DNA of 64,000 nucleotides, taken from assembly GCF_900240995.1 (NCBI RefSeq), contig NZ_LT965955.1:297454-361453 (forward strand), in the 5' to 3' direction. Shown in pieces: positions 29,075 to 39,055 of the stretch (positions within the stretch are counted from its first letter, which is position 1; the number at the start of each line of letters is the position of its first letter). The stretch is from Bacillus sp. Marseille-P3661 (lineage in GTDB: Bacteria > Bacillota > Bacilli > Bacillales > Bacillaceae_J). Under the pieces are notes generated by a model. It did not search any database. It saw only the letters and a program-made list of their open reading frames with translations, and was not told the DNA's origin. Position numbers and translations under genes: made by a program.

Positions 29075-29146
29075 ATGAGCAAAAAAATCGCATGGCCATT
29101 ATTAGCATATGACATGTGTGGCTATGGCTTTTTTAATACATATTAG
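29075..29146 (+). CDS. very small ORF, 23 aa, doubtful
   Basis: An ATG at 29075, 8 bp after AAGGAAG, opens a 23-codon frame rich in aromatic residues and ending at TAG 29144-29146. It lies between a terminator and the prfA promoter. Without homology this cannot be separated from chance. Confidence 0.12.
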   Translation: MSKKIAWPLLAYDMCGYGFFNTY

Positions 29147-29166
29147 CAAAAAAAGGTCGGTAATTT

Positions 29167-29195
29167 TTGACTATTATATTCATGTATACTATAAT
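29167..29195 (+). promoter_or_regulatory. prfA promoter
   Basis: TTGACT (29167-29172) and TATAAT (29190-29195) are 17 bp apart, 38 bp before the GTG start of prfA. Near-consensus sigma-A promoter. Confidence 0.85.
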
Positions 29196-29232
29196 TGAAA
29201 TGTTATGGACTTAAATAATGAGGTGAGTAAGC

Positions 29233-30300
29233 GTGTTAGATCGTTTGCAATCAATTGAACATCGCTATGAAAAATTAAATGAATTACTTAGCGATCCAGC
29301 AGTTATCAGTGATAGTACAAAACTACGGGAGTATTCAAAAGAGCAATCTAGTATCGAAGAAACCGTTCAAGCGTATAGAGAGTATAAGGAAGTCGTGGAA
29401 CAATTAAAAGATGCAAAAGCAATGCTAGAAGATAAACTAGATGCCGAAATGCGTGAAATGGTAAAAGAAGAGGTTTCCGAGCTATCTGAACGTGAAGAGG
29501 AATTAGCGGCTCGCTTGAAAATTTTACTTCTACCGAAAGACCCGAATGATGATAAAAACGTTATCGTTGAAATTCGCGGTGCAGCGGGTGGAGATGAAGC
29601 GGCATTATTTGCTGGCGATTTATACAAAATGTACAGCCGTTTTGCTGAATCGCAAGGCTGGAAAACAGAAGTTATTGAAGCGAGCCATACTGGAATTGGT
29701 GGCTATAAGGAAATCATTTTCATGATTAACGGTAATGGTGCATATTCAAAAATGAAGTTTGAAAATGGCGCACACCGTGTTCAACGTGTACCAGAAACAG
29801 AATCTGGCGGACGTATTCATACGTCAACAGCAACTGTTGCTGTTCTTCCTGAAGCGGAGGAAGTGGAAGTTGATATTCATGAAAAAGATATTCGTGTTGA
29901 TACATTCGCATCGAGTGGACCAGGCGGACAAAGTGTAAATACAACGATGTCAGCTGTGCGTTTAACGCATATTCCAACAGGTGTTGTTGTATCATGTCAA
30001 GATGAAAAGTCCCAAATTAAAAATAAAGAAAAAGCAATGAAAGTATTGCGCGCTCGTGTATATGATAAATTCCAGCAAGAGGCCCAAGCAGAATACGATC
30101 AAAACCGTAAATCTGCAGTGGGTACTGGTGACCGTTCAGAACGTATCCGTACGTACAACTTCCCGCAAAACCGTGTAACAGACCACCGCATTGGTCTTAC
30201 GATTCAAAAATTGGATCAAATTTTACAAGGTAAGCTTGATGAAATCATCGATGCATTGGTGATGGAAGATCAAGCAGCGAAAATGGAGCAAGCAGAATAA
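29233..30300 (+). CDS. prfA: peptide chain release factor 1
   Basis: The 355-aa factor releases peptides at UAA and UAG. The stop-codon recognition motif is of the P-x-T type ([15 protein letters not shown]), which separates RF1 from RF2 (SPF). The catalytic GGQ lies in [11 protein letters not shown], whose Gln is the methylation target of PrmC, encoded next. Start GTG 29233 follows GAGGTGAG. The stop TAA overlaps the prmC start by one base, so translation of the pair is coupled. Confidence 0.97.
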   Translation: MLDRLQSIEHRYEKLNELLSDPAVISDSTKLREYSKEQSSIEETVQAYREYKEVVEQLKDAKAMLEDKLDAEMREMVKEEVSELSEREEELAARLKILLLPKDPNDDKNVIVEIRGAAGGDEAALFAGDLYKMYSRFAESQGWKTEVIEASHTGIGGYKEIIFMINGNGAYSKMKFENGAHRVQRVPETESGGRIHTSTATVAVLPEAEEVEVDIHEKDIRVDTFASSGPGGQSVNTTMSAVRLTHIPTGVVVSCQDEKSQIKNKEKAMKVLRARVYDKFQQEAQAEYDQNRKSAVGTGDRSERIRTYNFPQNRVTDHRIGLTIQKLDQILQGKLDEIIDALVMEDQAAKMEQAE

Positions 30301-31187
30301 TGAATGCTAACAACATGAAAGTGCATGAAGCCCTAAACTGGGCTTCTTCTTTTTTACAAGATAATATTCGGGAGACTTTTGCAGCGGAATTGTTGTTGCG
30401 TCATCATTTAGGTGTATCACGAGCAGGCTTATATGCGTCCATGCATGATTTGTGGTTGGACGAAGATGCGGTAGCGGCGTTTGTTGCAGATGTACAGTCT
30501 TTTGCGGCTGGTGTGCCTGTGCAATACTTAATTGGCTATGAGGAGTTTTATGGCCGTCGCTTTTCAGTGAATGAAGAGGTGTTGATACCGCGTCCAGAAA
30601 CGGAAGAACTAGTAGAGGGCGTGCTCAATAGATGTAGAGATCATTTTGGTGCAGGTTCGTCAGATTGGGGCTTGAACTTGGTTGATGTTGGAACGGGAAG
30701 TGGGATTATTGCTGTTACATTAGCGTTGGAAGAACCTTCATTCAAGGTGACTGCAAGCGATATTGCTGCTGAGTCACTTGAGGTTGCTCGTCGTAATGCG
30801 GCTGAACTTGGAGCAGAGGATATTCGCTTTGTGCAAGGAGATTTATTGCTGCCTTTTATTGAGAGTGGAGAGAAATTTGATGTGATCGTTTCTAATCCGC
30901 CATATATACCCGCTGCTGATATAGCTGGTCTTGCTGATACGGTAAAAGATCATGAACCTATGCGTGCCCTAGTTGGCGGTGTTGATGGCTTGGATTTGTA
31001 TCGCCGTTTCATGGAGCAATTGCCATTAGTCGTGACAGACCGTGGCTTAATAGCGTTTGAAATTGGCGTCGGTCAGGGTCAGGCTGTCGCTGGATTACTG
31101 GCGGAGACGTTTGCGGAGCGCGATATTCATGTTGAAATTGTGAATGATATTAATGGTAAGGATCGGATGGTATTTGGGCGGTTTTAG
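30300..31187 (+). CDS. prmC: release factor glutamine methyltransferase PrmC
   Basis: The 295-aa S-adenosylmethionine-dependent enzyme methylates the GGQ glutamine of release factors. It has an N-terminal helical domain, the AdoMet-binding motif [14 protein letters not shown] at about residues 128-141 and the substrate-binding SNPPYIP. Position 30300 overlaps the prfA stop by one base; a second ATG at 30315 is also possible. Pairing with prfA is the rule in bacteria. Codon use looks slightly more GC-rich and guanine-heavy than its neighbours. It is followed directly by the large 52-bp array rather than by the usual sporulation gene. Confidence 0.95.
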   Translation: MNANNMKVHEALNWASSFLQDNIRETFAAELLLRHHLGVSRAGLYASMHDLWLDEDAVAAFVADVQSFAAGVPVQYLIGYEEFYGRRFSVNEEVLIPRPETEELVEGVLNRCRDHFGAGSSDWGLNLVDVGTGSGIIAVTLALEEPSFKVTASDIAAESLEVARRNAAELGAEDIRFVQGDLLLPFIESGEKFDVIVSNPPYIPAADIAGLADTVKDHEPMRALVGGVDGLDLYRRFMEQLPLVVTDRGLIAFEIGVGQGQAVAGLLAETFAERDIHVEIVNDINGKDRMVFGRF

Positions 31188-31370
31188 TGGTTGGTTGTTG
31201 CATGGTAGATGCTAGTTGAATGGAAGGGCCGGTTTTTGTTGGGGTGGTGTTGCTGCTTTGGTCGCGAATCGAATGCTGTAAAGTACAGGCTGGTAAAGGG
31301 CCGTTGTCGGGCAGAGGTTTGGTATTAGCTGTTAATCGTACTCGCTGGCTAGGAAAAGGCGTGTTTGTGC

Positions 31371-34240
31371 GGTAACGAATAGAATGTAATCGTGCCTGTG
31401 GGCGATGAAAAAGTGGTGTAGCGGTAACGAATAGAATGTAATCGTGCCCGTGTGCGAGGAAAAAGTGGTGTAGAGGTAACGAATAGAATGTAATCGTGCC
31501 CGTGTGCGAGTAAAAAGTGGTGTAGAGGTAACGAATAGAGTCTAATCGTGCCCGTCGGGGAGCGAAAAGCTGCGAAGAGGTAACGAACAGCAGCTAATCG
31601 TGCTCGTGGGCGATGAAAAAGCGATGTAGAGGTAACGAAAAGCACCTAATCGTGCTCGTCAGCGATCAAAAAGCGAGGTTACGGTAACGAATAGATTCTA
31701 ATCGTGCCCCTAGGCGAGCCAAAAGCAGTATAGAGGTAATGAAAAGAGTCTAATCGTGACCGTCGGCGAGCAAAAGGCCGTATAGAGGTAACGAAAAGCG
31801 CCTAATCGTGCCCGTCGGGGAGCCAAAAGCAGTATAGAGGTAATGAATAGAGCCTAATCGTGCCCGTCAGCGAGGAAAAAGCGGTTTAGAGGTAACGAAT
31901 AGCAGCTAATCGTGCCCGTCGGCGATGAAAAAGCGATGTAGAGGTAACGAATAGAGTCTAATCGTGCCCGTGGGTGCTGAAAAAGCGATGTAGAGGTAAC
32001 GAATAGAGTCTAATCGTGCCCATCGGGGAGGAAAAAGCGGAGTGGAGGTAACGAATAGCACCTAATCGTGCCCGTGTGCGAGGAAAAAGCGTCGTGGCGG
32101 AAACGAATAGCGCTTAATCGTGCCCGTTGGCGATGAAAAAGCGATGTAGAGGTAACGAATAGCGCCTAATTGTGCTCGTCAGCGATCAAAAAGCGTAGAA
32201 GAGGTAATGAATAGAGCCTAATCGTGCCCGTCAGCGAGCAAAAGGCCGTATAGAGGTAACGAAAAGCGCCTAATCGTGCCCGTCGGGGAGCCAAAAGCGG
32301 TATAGAGGTAACGAAAAGCGCCTAATCGTGCCCGTCGGCGAGTAAAAAGCGTCGTGGCGGAAACGAATAGCGCTTAATCGTGCCCGTTGGCGATGAAAAA
32401 GCGGCGTGGAGGTAACGAAAAGCACCTAATCGTGCTCGTCAGCGATCAAAAAGCGTAGAAGAGGTAATGAATAGAGCCTAATCGTGCCCGTCAGCGAGCA
32501 AAAGGCCGTATAGAGGTAACGAAAAGAGTCTAATTGTGCCCGTGGGCGGGGAAAAAGCGTCGTGGCGGAAACGAAAAGCGCTTAATCGTGCCCGTTGGCG
32601 ATGAAAAAGCGATGTAGAGGTAACGAAAAGCGCTTAATCGTGCCCGTTGGCGATGAAAAAGCGGCGTGGAGGTAACGAAAAGCACCTAATCGTGCTCGTC
32701 AGCGATCAAAAAGCGTAGAAGAGGTAATGAATAGAGCCTAATCGTGCCTGTCAGCGAGGAAAAAGCGGCGTGGCGGTAACGAATAGCACCTAATCGTGCC
32801 CGTTGGCGATGAAAAAGCGGCGTGGCGGTAACGAATAGTACCTAATCGTGCCCGACGGCGAGCCAAAAGCGGTATAGCGGTAACGAATAGTACCTAATCG
32901 TGCCCGACGGCGAGCCAAAAGCGGTATAGCGGTAACGAATAGAGAATAATCGTGCCCATAGGCGATGAAAAAGCGGCGTGGCGGTAACGAATAGCACCTA
33001 ATCGTGCCCGTGGGCGAGGAAAAAGCGGTGTTACGGTAACGAATAGAGTCTAATCGTGCCCATAGGCGATGAAAAAGCGGCGTGGCGGTAACGAAAAGCA
33101 CCTAATCGTGCCCGTTGGCGATCAAAAAGTGGTGTAGAGGTAACGAATAGAGAATAATCGTGCCCGTTGGCGATCAAAAAGTGGTGTAGAGGTAACGAAA
33201 AGCACCTAATCGTGCCCGTCAGCGATCAAAAGGCCGTATAGAGGTAACGAAAAGCGCTTAATCGTGCCCGTCGGGGAGCCAAAAGCAGTATAGAGGTAAC
33301 GAAAAGAGTCTAATTGTGCCCGTGGGAGATGAAAAAGCGATGTAGAGGTAACGAATAGAGCCTAATCGTGCCCGTTAGCGAGTAAAAAGCGTCGTAGAGG
33401 TAACGAATAGCAGCTAATCGTGCCCGTCAGCGATCAAAAAGCGTAGAAGAGGTAATGAATAGAGCCTAATCGTGCCCGTGGGCGATGAAAAAGCGATGTA
33501 GAGGTAACGAAAAGAGTCTAATCGTGCCCGTGGGCGATGAAAAAGCGATGTAGAGGTAACGAATAGCGCCTAATTGTGCTCGTCAGCGATCAAAAAGCGT
33601 AGAAGAGGTAATGAATAGAGCCTAATCGTGCTCGTCAGCGATCAAAAAGCGTAGAAGAGGTAATGAATAGCGCCTAATCGTGCCCGTGGGCGATGAAAAA
33701 GCGATGTAGAGGTAACGAAAAGAGTCTAATCGTGCCCGTCAGCGATCAAAAAGCGTAGAAGAGGTAACGAATAGCATCTAATCGTGCCCGTGGGCGATGA
33801 AAAAGCGATGTAGAGGTAACGAAAAGAGTCTAATCGTGCCCGTCAGGGAGCCAAAAGCAGTATAGAGGTAACGAAAAGAGTCTAATTGTGCCCGTGGGCG
33901 GGGAAAAAGCGATGTAGTGGTAATGAATAGAGCCTAATCGTGCCCGTGGGCGATGAAAAAGCGATGTAGAGGTAACGAAAAGAGTCTAATCGTGCCCGTC
34001 AGCGATCAAAAAGCGTAGAAGAGGTAACGAATAGCACCTAATCGTGCTCGTCAGCGATCAAAAAGCGTAGAAGAGGTAATGAATAGAGCCTAATCGTGCC
34101 CGTCAGCGAGCAAAAGGCCGTATAGAGGTAACGAATAGCGCCTAATCGTGCCCATCGCGAGCCAAAAGCGTAGAAGAGGTAACGAATAAAACCTAATCTT
34201 TCCCGTGAACGCTGAAAAAGCCCAGCAACCGTAACGAATA
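31371..34240. repeat. 52-bp minisatellite, locus 2 (about 55 copies)
   Basis: GGTAACGAA recurs in strict 52-bp register from 31371 to 34230, which is 55 periods with a net shift of only one base. A typical unit reads GGTAACGAATAGAGTCTAAT, CGTGCCCGTGGGCGATGAAA, AAGCGATGTAGA. GGTAACGAA and TAATCGTGCCCG are nearly invariant. The rest comes in a few recurring variants (for example CAGCGATCAAAAAGCGTAGA, CGGGGAGCCAAAAGCAGTAT and TGGCGATGAAAAAGCGGCGT), mixed in different orders. No gene, ribosome binding site or cas-like sequence is present. It shares its cores with locus 1 at 10988. The flanks 31188-31370 and 34241-34500 hold nothing I recognise. Confidence 0.97.
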
Positions 34241-34525
34241 GTCTACTAGCCCAAAAATAAGCACAAAAAACTATCAAACAAAAGCTCACAATATCTTAAC
34301 TCTAAAAACCACCATAACCTGCTAAAATAGTAATCTATCATTTTATAAACAGGTTCTTAATTAACTAACTTACATACTACTGCCCCATAAGAATAAGGGC
34401 ACAGAGCATAACACATACTAGTTAAACAGCCCTTTTCAACTTTTCTATTAAAAAATTTAATTTTAATAGTTTAAGATGATGTTGTTTTGTCCACACTGTT
34501 TTAGTGAGAGGACGGTGGATAAAAA

Positions 34526-35203
34526 ATGATGAAAACACATGCAATCATTTTTATGACATTATTAATAATTGGGGCTAATTTAATTCAATTTTATGATAGA
34601 GCAATAGTTGAAGCGGGTGGACCGGTTGTTATACCGGATGAGGCGATTCGCCTACGAATTTTAGCAAATAGTGACTCACCTGCGGATCAGGAATTAAAGC
34701 GAGACATAAGAGATGCGGTTAATGCTGAGATTACTACATGGGTTGAAGAGCTTACATCCATTGAAGATGCTCGTGATTTAATTGAGAGCCGTATTTCAGA
34801 GGTTGAGGAAATTGCAAGTGAGCATTTAGAGCAAGCGGGCATTAATCAAGAAGTGAATGTTCAGTTCAATCGTAATGTAAGCTTTCCGACGAAAATTTAT
34901 GGCAATTTTATTTATCCAGCTGGTGAGTATGAGGCTATTTTAATAACATTAGGTGAAGGTCAAGGTGCCAACTGGTGGTGCGTGTTATTCCCGCCGCTAT
35001 GTTTCTTAGATTTCTCAAACGGTGATGCAGTTTTAGATCATGACGAAGAAGAAGAGAAACAGGATGACTCAGAAAAGTCTAGTAAAGAAGAAAAAGAAAA
35101 ATCCAAGACTACTGACAAAGAGTATACAGCGGTTGAAACTTCAGCAGAAAAAGTTGAAGTGAAATCATTTTTAGTAGAATTCTTTAAAAAATTAATAGGT
35201 TAA
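34526..35203 (+). CDS. spoIIR: stage II sporulation protein R
   Basis: The 225-aa protein has an N-terminal signal/transmembrane stretch (about residues 4-22) and the conserved SpoIIR core AIRLRILANSDSPADQELKR, then GANWWCVLFPPLCFLDF. It is made in the forespore under sigma F, crosses into the intermembrane space and triggers SpoIIGA to process pro-sigma E in the mother cell. The C-terminal 45 residues are a charged Asp/Glu/Lys linker followed by a short helix. Start ATG 34526 follows GAGAGGACGG at a long spacing; ATG 34529 is equally possible. The position after prmC matches B. subtilis once the repeat array is removed. Confidence 0.94.
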   Translation: MMKTHAIIFMTLLIIGANLIQFYDRAIVEAGGPVVIPDEAIRLRILANSDSPADQELKRDIRDAVNAEITTWVEELTSIEDARDLIESRISEVEEIASEHLEQAGINQEVNVQFNRNVSFPTKIYGNFIYPAGEYEAILITLGEGQGANWWCVLFPPLCFLDFSNGDAVLDHDEEEEKQDDSEKSSKEEKEKSKTTDKEYTAVETSAEKVEVKSFLVEFFKKLIG

Positions 35204-35270
35204 CGTCATCAATCCTGCCAGTCTAGCATAGGTTGTAAAAAGTGCAATGATAGAAAGGCAGGAGATAGAA

Positions 35271-35705
35271 ATGAAAGTTATTCGTAAAGCAACACTAGCA
35301 GATGTTGATAAAATGGAGCAAATTGTAGGACAAGCAGGATTGCAAACAGAAGGTATTGTGGATAATGTGGATAACTTTTTGATCATGGAAGATAAAGATG
35401 GCGTATTAACAGCTGTCGTGGGCTTTGAATTTCAAAACTCAAGTGGATTGCTACGCTCGCTAGTGCTAACAAAGCAATCAGATCAGTTTTTTATACTAGA
35501 ATTAATGAAGGCGGCGTTCGAGTTTTCTAAAAAGCAAGGCGTTGAAACACTGTATTTGTGCACACAGCAACAATCGTCTGTAGATTTCTTCAAGTTTATT
35601 GGTTTCGAAAAAGTAGAGGAAACACATGTTGAGGATTTAAACGAATTTGAGCATTATAAAAACATTGTGGATGAAAACCCAGTCATTATGAAATGCAGTT
35701 TTTAA
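35271..35705 (+). CDS. GNAT family N-acetyltransferase (YwlB-like)
   Basis: From ATG 35271 (AGGCAGGAGA upstream) the protein is 144 aa; an in-frame ATG at 35247 lacks a ribosome binding site. It shows the GNAT fold order: VIRKATLADVDKMEQIVGQA, the central strand LLRSLVLTKQ, and the C-terminal LYLCTQQQSSVDFFKFIGFE segment typical of acetyl-CoA binding proteins. The canonical Q/RxxGxG/A loop is poorly kept, so activity is uncertain. It corresponds in position to B. subtilis ywlB, of unknown substrate, although that gene has been linked by name to arginine biosynthesis-type acetyltransferases. Confidence 0.8.
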   Translation: MKVIRKATLADVDKMEQIVGQAGLQTEGIVDNVDNFLIMEDKDGVLTAVVGFEFQNSSGLLRSLVLTKQSDQFFILELMKAAFEFSKKQGVETLYLCTQQQSSVDFFKFIGFEKVEETHVEDLNEFEHYKNIVDENPVIMKCSF

Positions 35706-35878
35706 ATTGAACGTAATTATTTTATAAAGGTTTTTCACAGTTTTCTAAAAAATCAACAATCTTATCCACAAAATTATGCTTTTTATCCACATTATGTGGA
35801 TAATGTTGTTTATATCCTTTTAATATATATGATGGAAAATGCGTTAAAATAGTGTATTTATAGAGAGAGGGATACTAA

Positions 35879-36925
35879 ATGGCAGATAAAGACACAAAGC
35901 ATTGGATTGTGGATAAAGAAAAGGAACAATTAACAAGTAATCCACAAGTTAAAGCGGCCGCCCTGTGGATAACTGACGACGAAGTAGTAGCTTTTCCAAC
36001 TGAAACTGTATATGGATTAGGGGCAAATGCCTTGTCAGATCAAGCAATTAGCAAGATTTATGAAGCGAAAGGACGCCCGAGCGACAATCCACTAATTGTC
36101 CACATATCAAATCAAAATCAATTAAATGAACTTGTTTCAGACATTCCTGAACAAGCAGAACTGTTGATAAATGCTTTTTGGCCAGGGCCGCTCACAATTA
36201 TTTTTAAAGATAAAGGCATTGTTTCAGAAAAAGTAACAGCGGGTTTATCCACTGTAGCCATTAGGATGCCGGATCATCCTGTAGCGTTAGCGTTAATTGA
36301 AAGTGCCAAACTGCCATTGGCCGCACCAAGCGCGAACTTGTCAGGGCGGCCTAGTCCAACTAAAGCGGAGCATGTTCTTCATGACCTTCATGGGAGAATT
36401 GCGGGAGTTTTAGATGGCGGTTCAACAGGAATTGGTTTAGAGTCCACGGTGATCGACTGTACTCAAAATCCACCGATGATTCTACGGCCCGGCGGTGTGA
36501 CAAAGGAGCAGCTAGAAGAGGTAGTTGGACAAGTAGCTGTTGATGCCGCACTATTGGCCGAGGATCAGGCTCCAAAGTCCCCAGGAATGAAGTATACACA
36601 CTATGCTCCCGAAGCGCCGTTAACGATTATTGAAGGTACTCCACAATTTTTACAAAGCTTTGTGGATAAAGAAAAAAGTGCTGGCAAAAAGGTTGGCGTG
36701 TTAACAACAGAGGAAAATCAACAGCAATATGATGCTGATGTTGTCATAGCATGTGGATATCGTGAAGACTTACATACGGTTGCTCAAAAATTATATGACA
36801 CGTTAAGAATGTTCGACGAGCGCAGTGTCGATGTCATTTTTAGTGAGGCTTTTCCACGTGAGGGTGTCGGTGAAGCGCTCATGAACCGGCTGTCCAAAGC
36901 TGCATCAGGTCAAATGATAAGGTGA
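35879..36925 (+). CDS. ywlC: L-threonylcarbamoyladenylate synthase (Sua5/YwlC)
   Basis: This 348-aa enzyme makes threonylcarbamoyl-AMP from threonine, bicarbonate and ATP for the t6A modification of ANN-decoding tRNAs. The YrdC-type domain (about 25-215) has FPTETVYGLGANALSD, KGRPSDNPLIVH, RMPDHPVA and SANLSGRPSPT, with the signature KxR/SxN residues. A linker SPGMKYTHYAPEAPL leads to the C-terminal Sua5 domain (about 245-345), so this is the long, two-domain type. Start ATG 35879 follows GAGAGAGGG. The stretch before it contains several TTATCCACA-like words (35735-35815), which resemble DnaA boxes by composition but show no origin-like layout. Confidence 0.93.
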   Translation: MADKDTKHWIVDKEKEQLTSNPQVKAAALWITDDEVVAFPTETVYGLGANALSDQAISKIYEAKGRPSDNPLIVHISNQNQLNELVSDIPEQAELLINAFWPGPLTIIFKDKGIVSEKVTAGLSTVAIRMPDHPVALALIESAKLPLAAPSANLSGRPSPTKAEHVLHDLHGRIAGVLDGGSTGIGLESTVIDCTQNPPMILRPGGVTKEQLEEVVGQVAVDAALLAEDQAPKSPGMKYTHYAPEAPLTIIEGTPQFLQSFVDKEKSAGKKVGVLTTEENQQQYDADVVIACGYREDLHTVAQKLYDTLRMFDERSVDVIFSEAFPREGVGEALMNRLSKAASGQMIR

Positions 36926-37138
36926 AACCTCGATCAATAAAGGAATGCGTGCTGGTGGTTCGTCTATAAAGGGTTGTTCATGGGCACAGCAATAGGGATT
37001 AAAAAGTGGCTTTCTTGCGAAGGCCACTTTAATTCCCGCCAGTTCCGGCGAAAAAAATTTCCCCATTTTCTCCACATAGTCATCATTTCGTAATAAGCGA
37101 ATGACCAGGGAATCGACTTCTTTATTCGATGAACTAAA

Positions 37139-37420
37139 TTAAATATCCACAACTTCAAACGCTTCTGTTTGCGCTCCTTTAACATATTGACCAAATTCCT
37201 TTTGAATAACTGGAAACACATGCTGAGCAACAGCATCGGAGTCTTCCTTCGTTTTCCACAACGAAACAGATGTATACTCGCCTTTATTATCATCTGCTCC
37301 AAAGTAAACATTCACAAAACCTTGTTGCTTAACAAAAATCTTCTTAAAATAATCCCCTATTTCTTCGGCGATTTGCCTGCTATTCGGTTCCATCCGCACC
37401 TTTGTTATTTTTAAATACAT
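37139..37420 (-). CDS. small ABM-fold (antibiotic biosynthesis monooxygenase-like) protein
   Basis: The 93-aa minus-strand protein is preceded by a strong ribosome binding site (complement of CCCCCTTA at 37430-37437). Its pattern, a beta strand MYLKITKVRMEP, a long amphipathic helix, GFVNVYFGADDNKGEYTSVS, a second helix and a final strand, is that of dimeric alpha-beta-barrel ABM proteins. Members include heme-degrading and quinol oxygenases; none of the Asn/Trp/His residues of IsdG-like enzymes is clearly visible, so function is open. It is one of only a few minus-strand genes here and is inserted between ywlC and mntP. The flanks 36926-37138 and 37438-37640 hold no other gene. Confidence 0.75.
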   Translation of the reverse strand: MYLKITKVRMEPNSRQIAEEIGDYFKKIFVKQQGFVNVYFGADDNKGEYTSVSLWKTKEDSDAVAQHVFPVIQKEFGQYVKGAQTEAFEVVDI

Positions 37421-37661
37421 GTTTGAGCCCCCTTAGTTTTTGGATGATAAAGTCTTCAACCTCATTTTTATTAAAAATAATCGAAAAACAGCCTTAGATT
37501 ATCTCGACAAATTTATTCGATTCTTGAAACTAACTTGCCATAAAGTTCTTCAGAAATGATAGTGTAGATTATTTATAAAACTATCAATACATATGTAAAA
37601 TAAATTCTAAATCTTTTTGGATGAGCATATGTTATATAAGCACGTCCAAGGGGGAAGAACA

Positions 37662-38222
37662 ATGGGATTATCAGCATTAATGGGAGAATTGATTACACTA
37701 GTGATTATGGCAATTGCTCTTGGTATGGACGCCTTTTCATTAGGGTTAGGTATGGGAATGATCCGCTTACGTCTCAGACAAATTTTTAAAATTGGAATTA
37801 TAATTGGAATTTTCCATGTGGTAATGCCATTAATGGGAATTTGGATTGGAAAATATATTTCCGTACATTTCAGTGGCATTGCGGCTTACATTGGTGGCGC
37901 ACTGTTATTGCTATTAGGCTTACAAATGATTATTTCATCTTTTAGAGACGATGAACAGCTACTAGTCACACCTGTTGGTTTTGGACTCATACTATTTGCA
38001 CTAAGTGTAAGTCTGGATAGCTTTTCAGTAGGCTTAAGCTTGGGGATTTTTGGAGTAAAAATGGCATTAACAATCTTCCTGTTTGGCTTTTTTAGTATGA
38101 TCCTAACATGGTTGGGCCTGCTTTTAGCCAGAAAAGCGCAGCATTGGCTTGGATCATATAGCGAAGCGCTTGGTGGCAGCATTTTACTAGTGTTTGGCTT
38201 AAAATTATTACTCCCGATTTAA
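37662..38222 (+). CDS. mntP: manganese efflux pump MntP
   Basis: From ATG 37662 (AAGGGGGAAG upstream) the protein is 186 aa with six predicted membrane helices arranged as two repeats. Each repeat carries the family's Asp-containing motif, [15 protein letters not shown] and [17 protein letters not shown]. MntP exports Mn(II) and protects against manganese toxicity. It corresponds to B. subtilis ywlD. An in-frame ATG at 37626 has no ribosome binding site. I see no yybP-ykoY manganese riboswitch in the upstream 240 bp. A strong terminator follows. Confidence 0.9.
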   Translation: MGLSALMGELITLVIMAIALGMDAFSLGLGMGMIRLRLRQIFKIGIIIGIFHVVMPLMGIWIGKYISVHFSGIAAYIGGALLLLLGLQMIISSFRDDEQLLVTPVGFGLILFALSVSLDSFSVGLSLGIFGVKMALTIFLFGFFSMILTWLGLLLARKAQHWLGSYSEALGGSILLVFGLKLLLPI

Positions 38223-38233
38223 TCATAAAAATC

Positions 38234-38276
38234 AAAAACAGGTCGATACTAGGTGGCGTATCGATCTGTTTTTTTA
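38234..38276 (+). terminator. mntP terminator
   Basis: AAACAGGTCGATAC (38236-38249) pairs with GTATCGATCTGTTT (38258-38271; one wobble) around TAGGTGGC, followed by TTTTTA. Confidence 0.9.
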
Positions 38277-38454
38277 TACGTAGCGCCGGGGTTTAAAACC
38301 GAAAAATTTTCGACAATTTATAGTTAAACTATATTAGAGTATACAAGTTTGATTTATACTATAATTAGTTTTCTTTTATACAGACAAAAATAAATAATTC
38401 GTGGTAACAAAAGTGTTACCCTTTTCAATAAATAATGATAGAAGGAGAGAGGCT

Positions 38455-38886
38455 ATGCATAATATCCTTTTTGTTTGCACAGGTAATACATGTCGCAGTC
38501 CAATGGCAGAAGCGATTTTTAGACACCGCGCCAACAGCAAATATAATGTCAAATCTGCCGGTGTATTTGCAACAGATGGCAGTCCGGCTGCGGCGCACTC
38601 GATAAAAGTATTAACAGATCAAGAGATTCCAATCAACCACAAGTCTAAGCTGCTCACAAATGATCTAATACAATGGTCCGACTTAATTTTAACGATGACA
38701 GCTGGACATAAACACATGGTCCAACAGCATTTTCCGAAAGCGCTCGATAAAGTTTATAGCTTAAATGAATATGTCCGAAATAAAGATCACGATATCTCAG
38801 ATCCCTTTGGAGGAAGTTTAGACGACTACCGCGAGATTTATCAGGAGTTAGATGAAATCATTGCAGAGCTTATCGAAAAATTATAG
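38455..38886 (+). CDS. ywlE: protein arginine phosphatase YwlE (low-molecular-weight PTP fold)
   Basis: The 143-aa enzyme starts at ATG 38455 behind GAAGGAGAGAGG. It has the LMW phosphatase P-loop VCTGNTCRSPMAE with nucleophile Cys8 and Arg14, and the general-acid Asp in SDPFGGS. The Thr in NTCRS (Thr12), in place of the Ile/Leu of tyrosine phosphatases, is the residue known to confer phospho-arginine specificity in B. subtilis YwlE. It should therefore oppose the McsB arginine kinase in stress-protein control. It lies in the order mntP-ywlE-rpiB found in B. subtilis, with a chemotaxis receptor inserted before rpiB. Confidence 0.92.
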   Translation: MHNILFVCTGNTCRSPMAEAIFRHRANSKYNVKSAGVFATDGSPAAAHSIKVLTDQEIPINHKSKLLTNDLIQWSDLILTMTAGHKHMVQQHFPKALDKVYSLNEYVRNKDHDISDPFGGSLDDYREIYQELDEIIAELIEKL

Positions 38887-39055
38887 TATTTATTTTTTTT
38901 TATAAAAAGGAAAAATTGTCCGTAATTAGCTATGACAGGGCACTCTTTTGACGCGAATAGGGGAATATACCCCCGCTAAAATTTTCCATCGCGGCTCCTG
39001 ACTGCAAATCTCATAAAAAATAAAAAGAGAGATGGATCCATCGAGGAGGAACTAC

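Noticed and set aside
31371-34240. CRISPR array
   Set aside because: There are no unique spacers: the variable parts recur many times, the strictly conserved parts are only about 9-12 bp, and no cas gene is nearby.
31349-34289. Minus-strand ORFs within the large 52-bp array
   Set aside because: Same frame-cycling artefact as in the smaller array; no start signals and no homology to a known protein.
35735-35815. Cluster of TTATCCACA-like words before ywlC, as a possible replication origin or DnaA-regulated site
   Set aside because: Only a few near matches within AT-rich DNA, no dnaA/dnaN genes and no AT-rich unwinding region arranged with them. Origin function is not supported.
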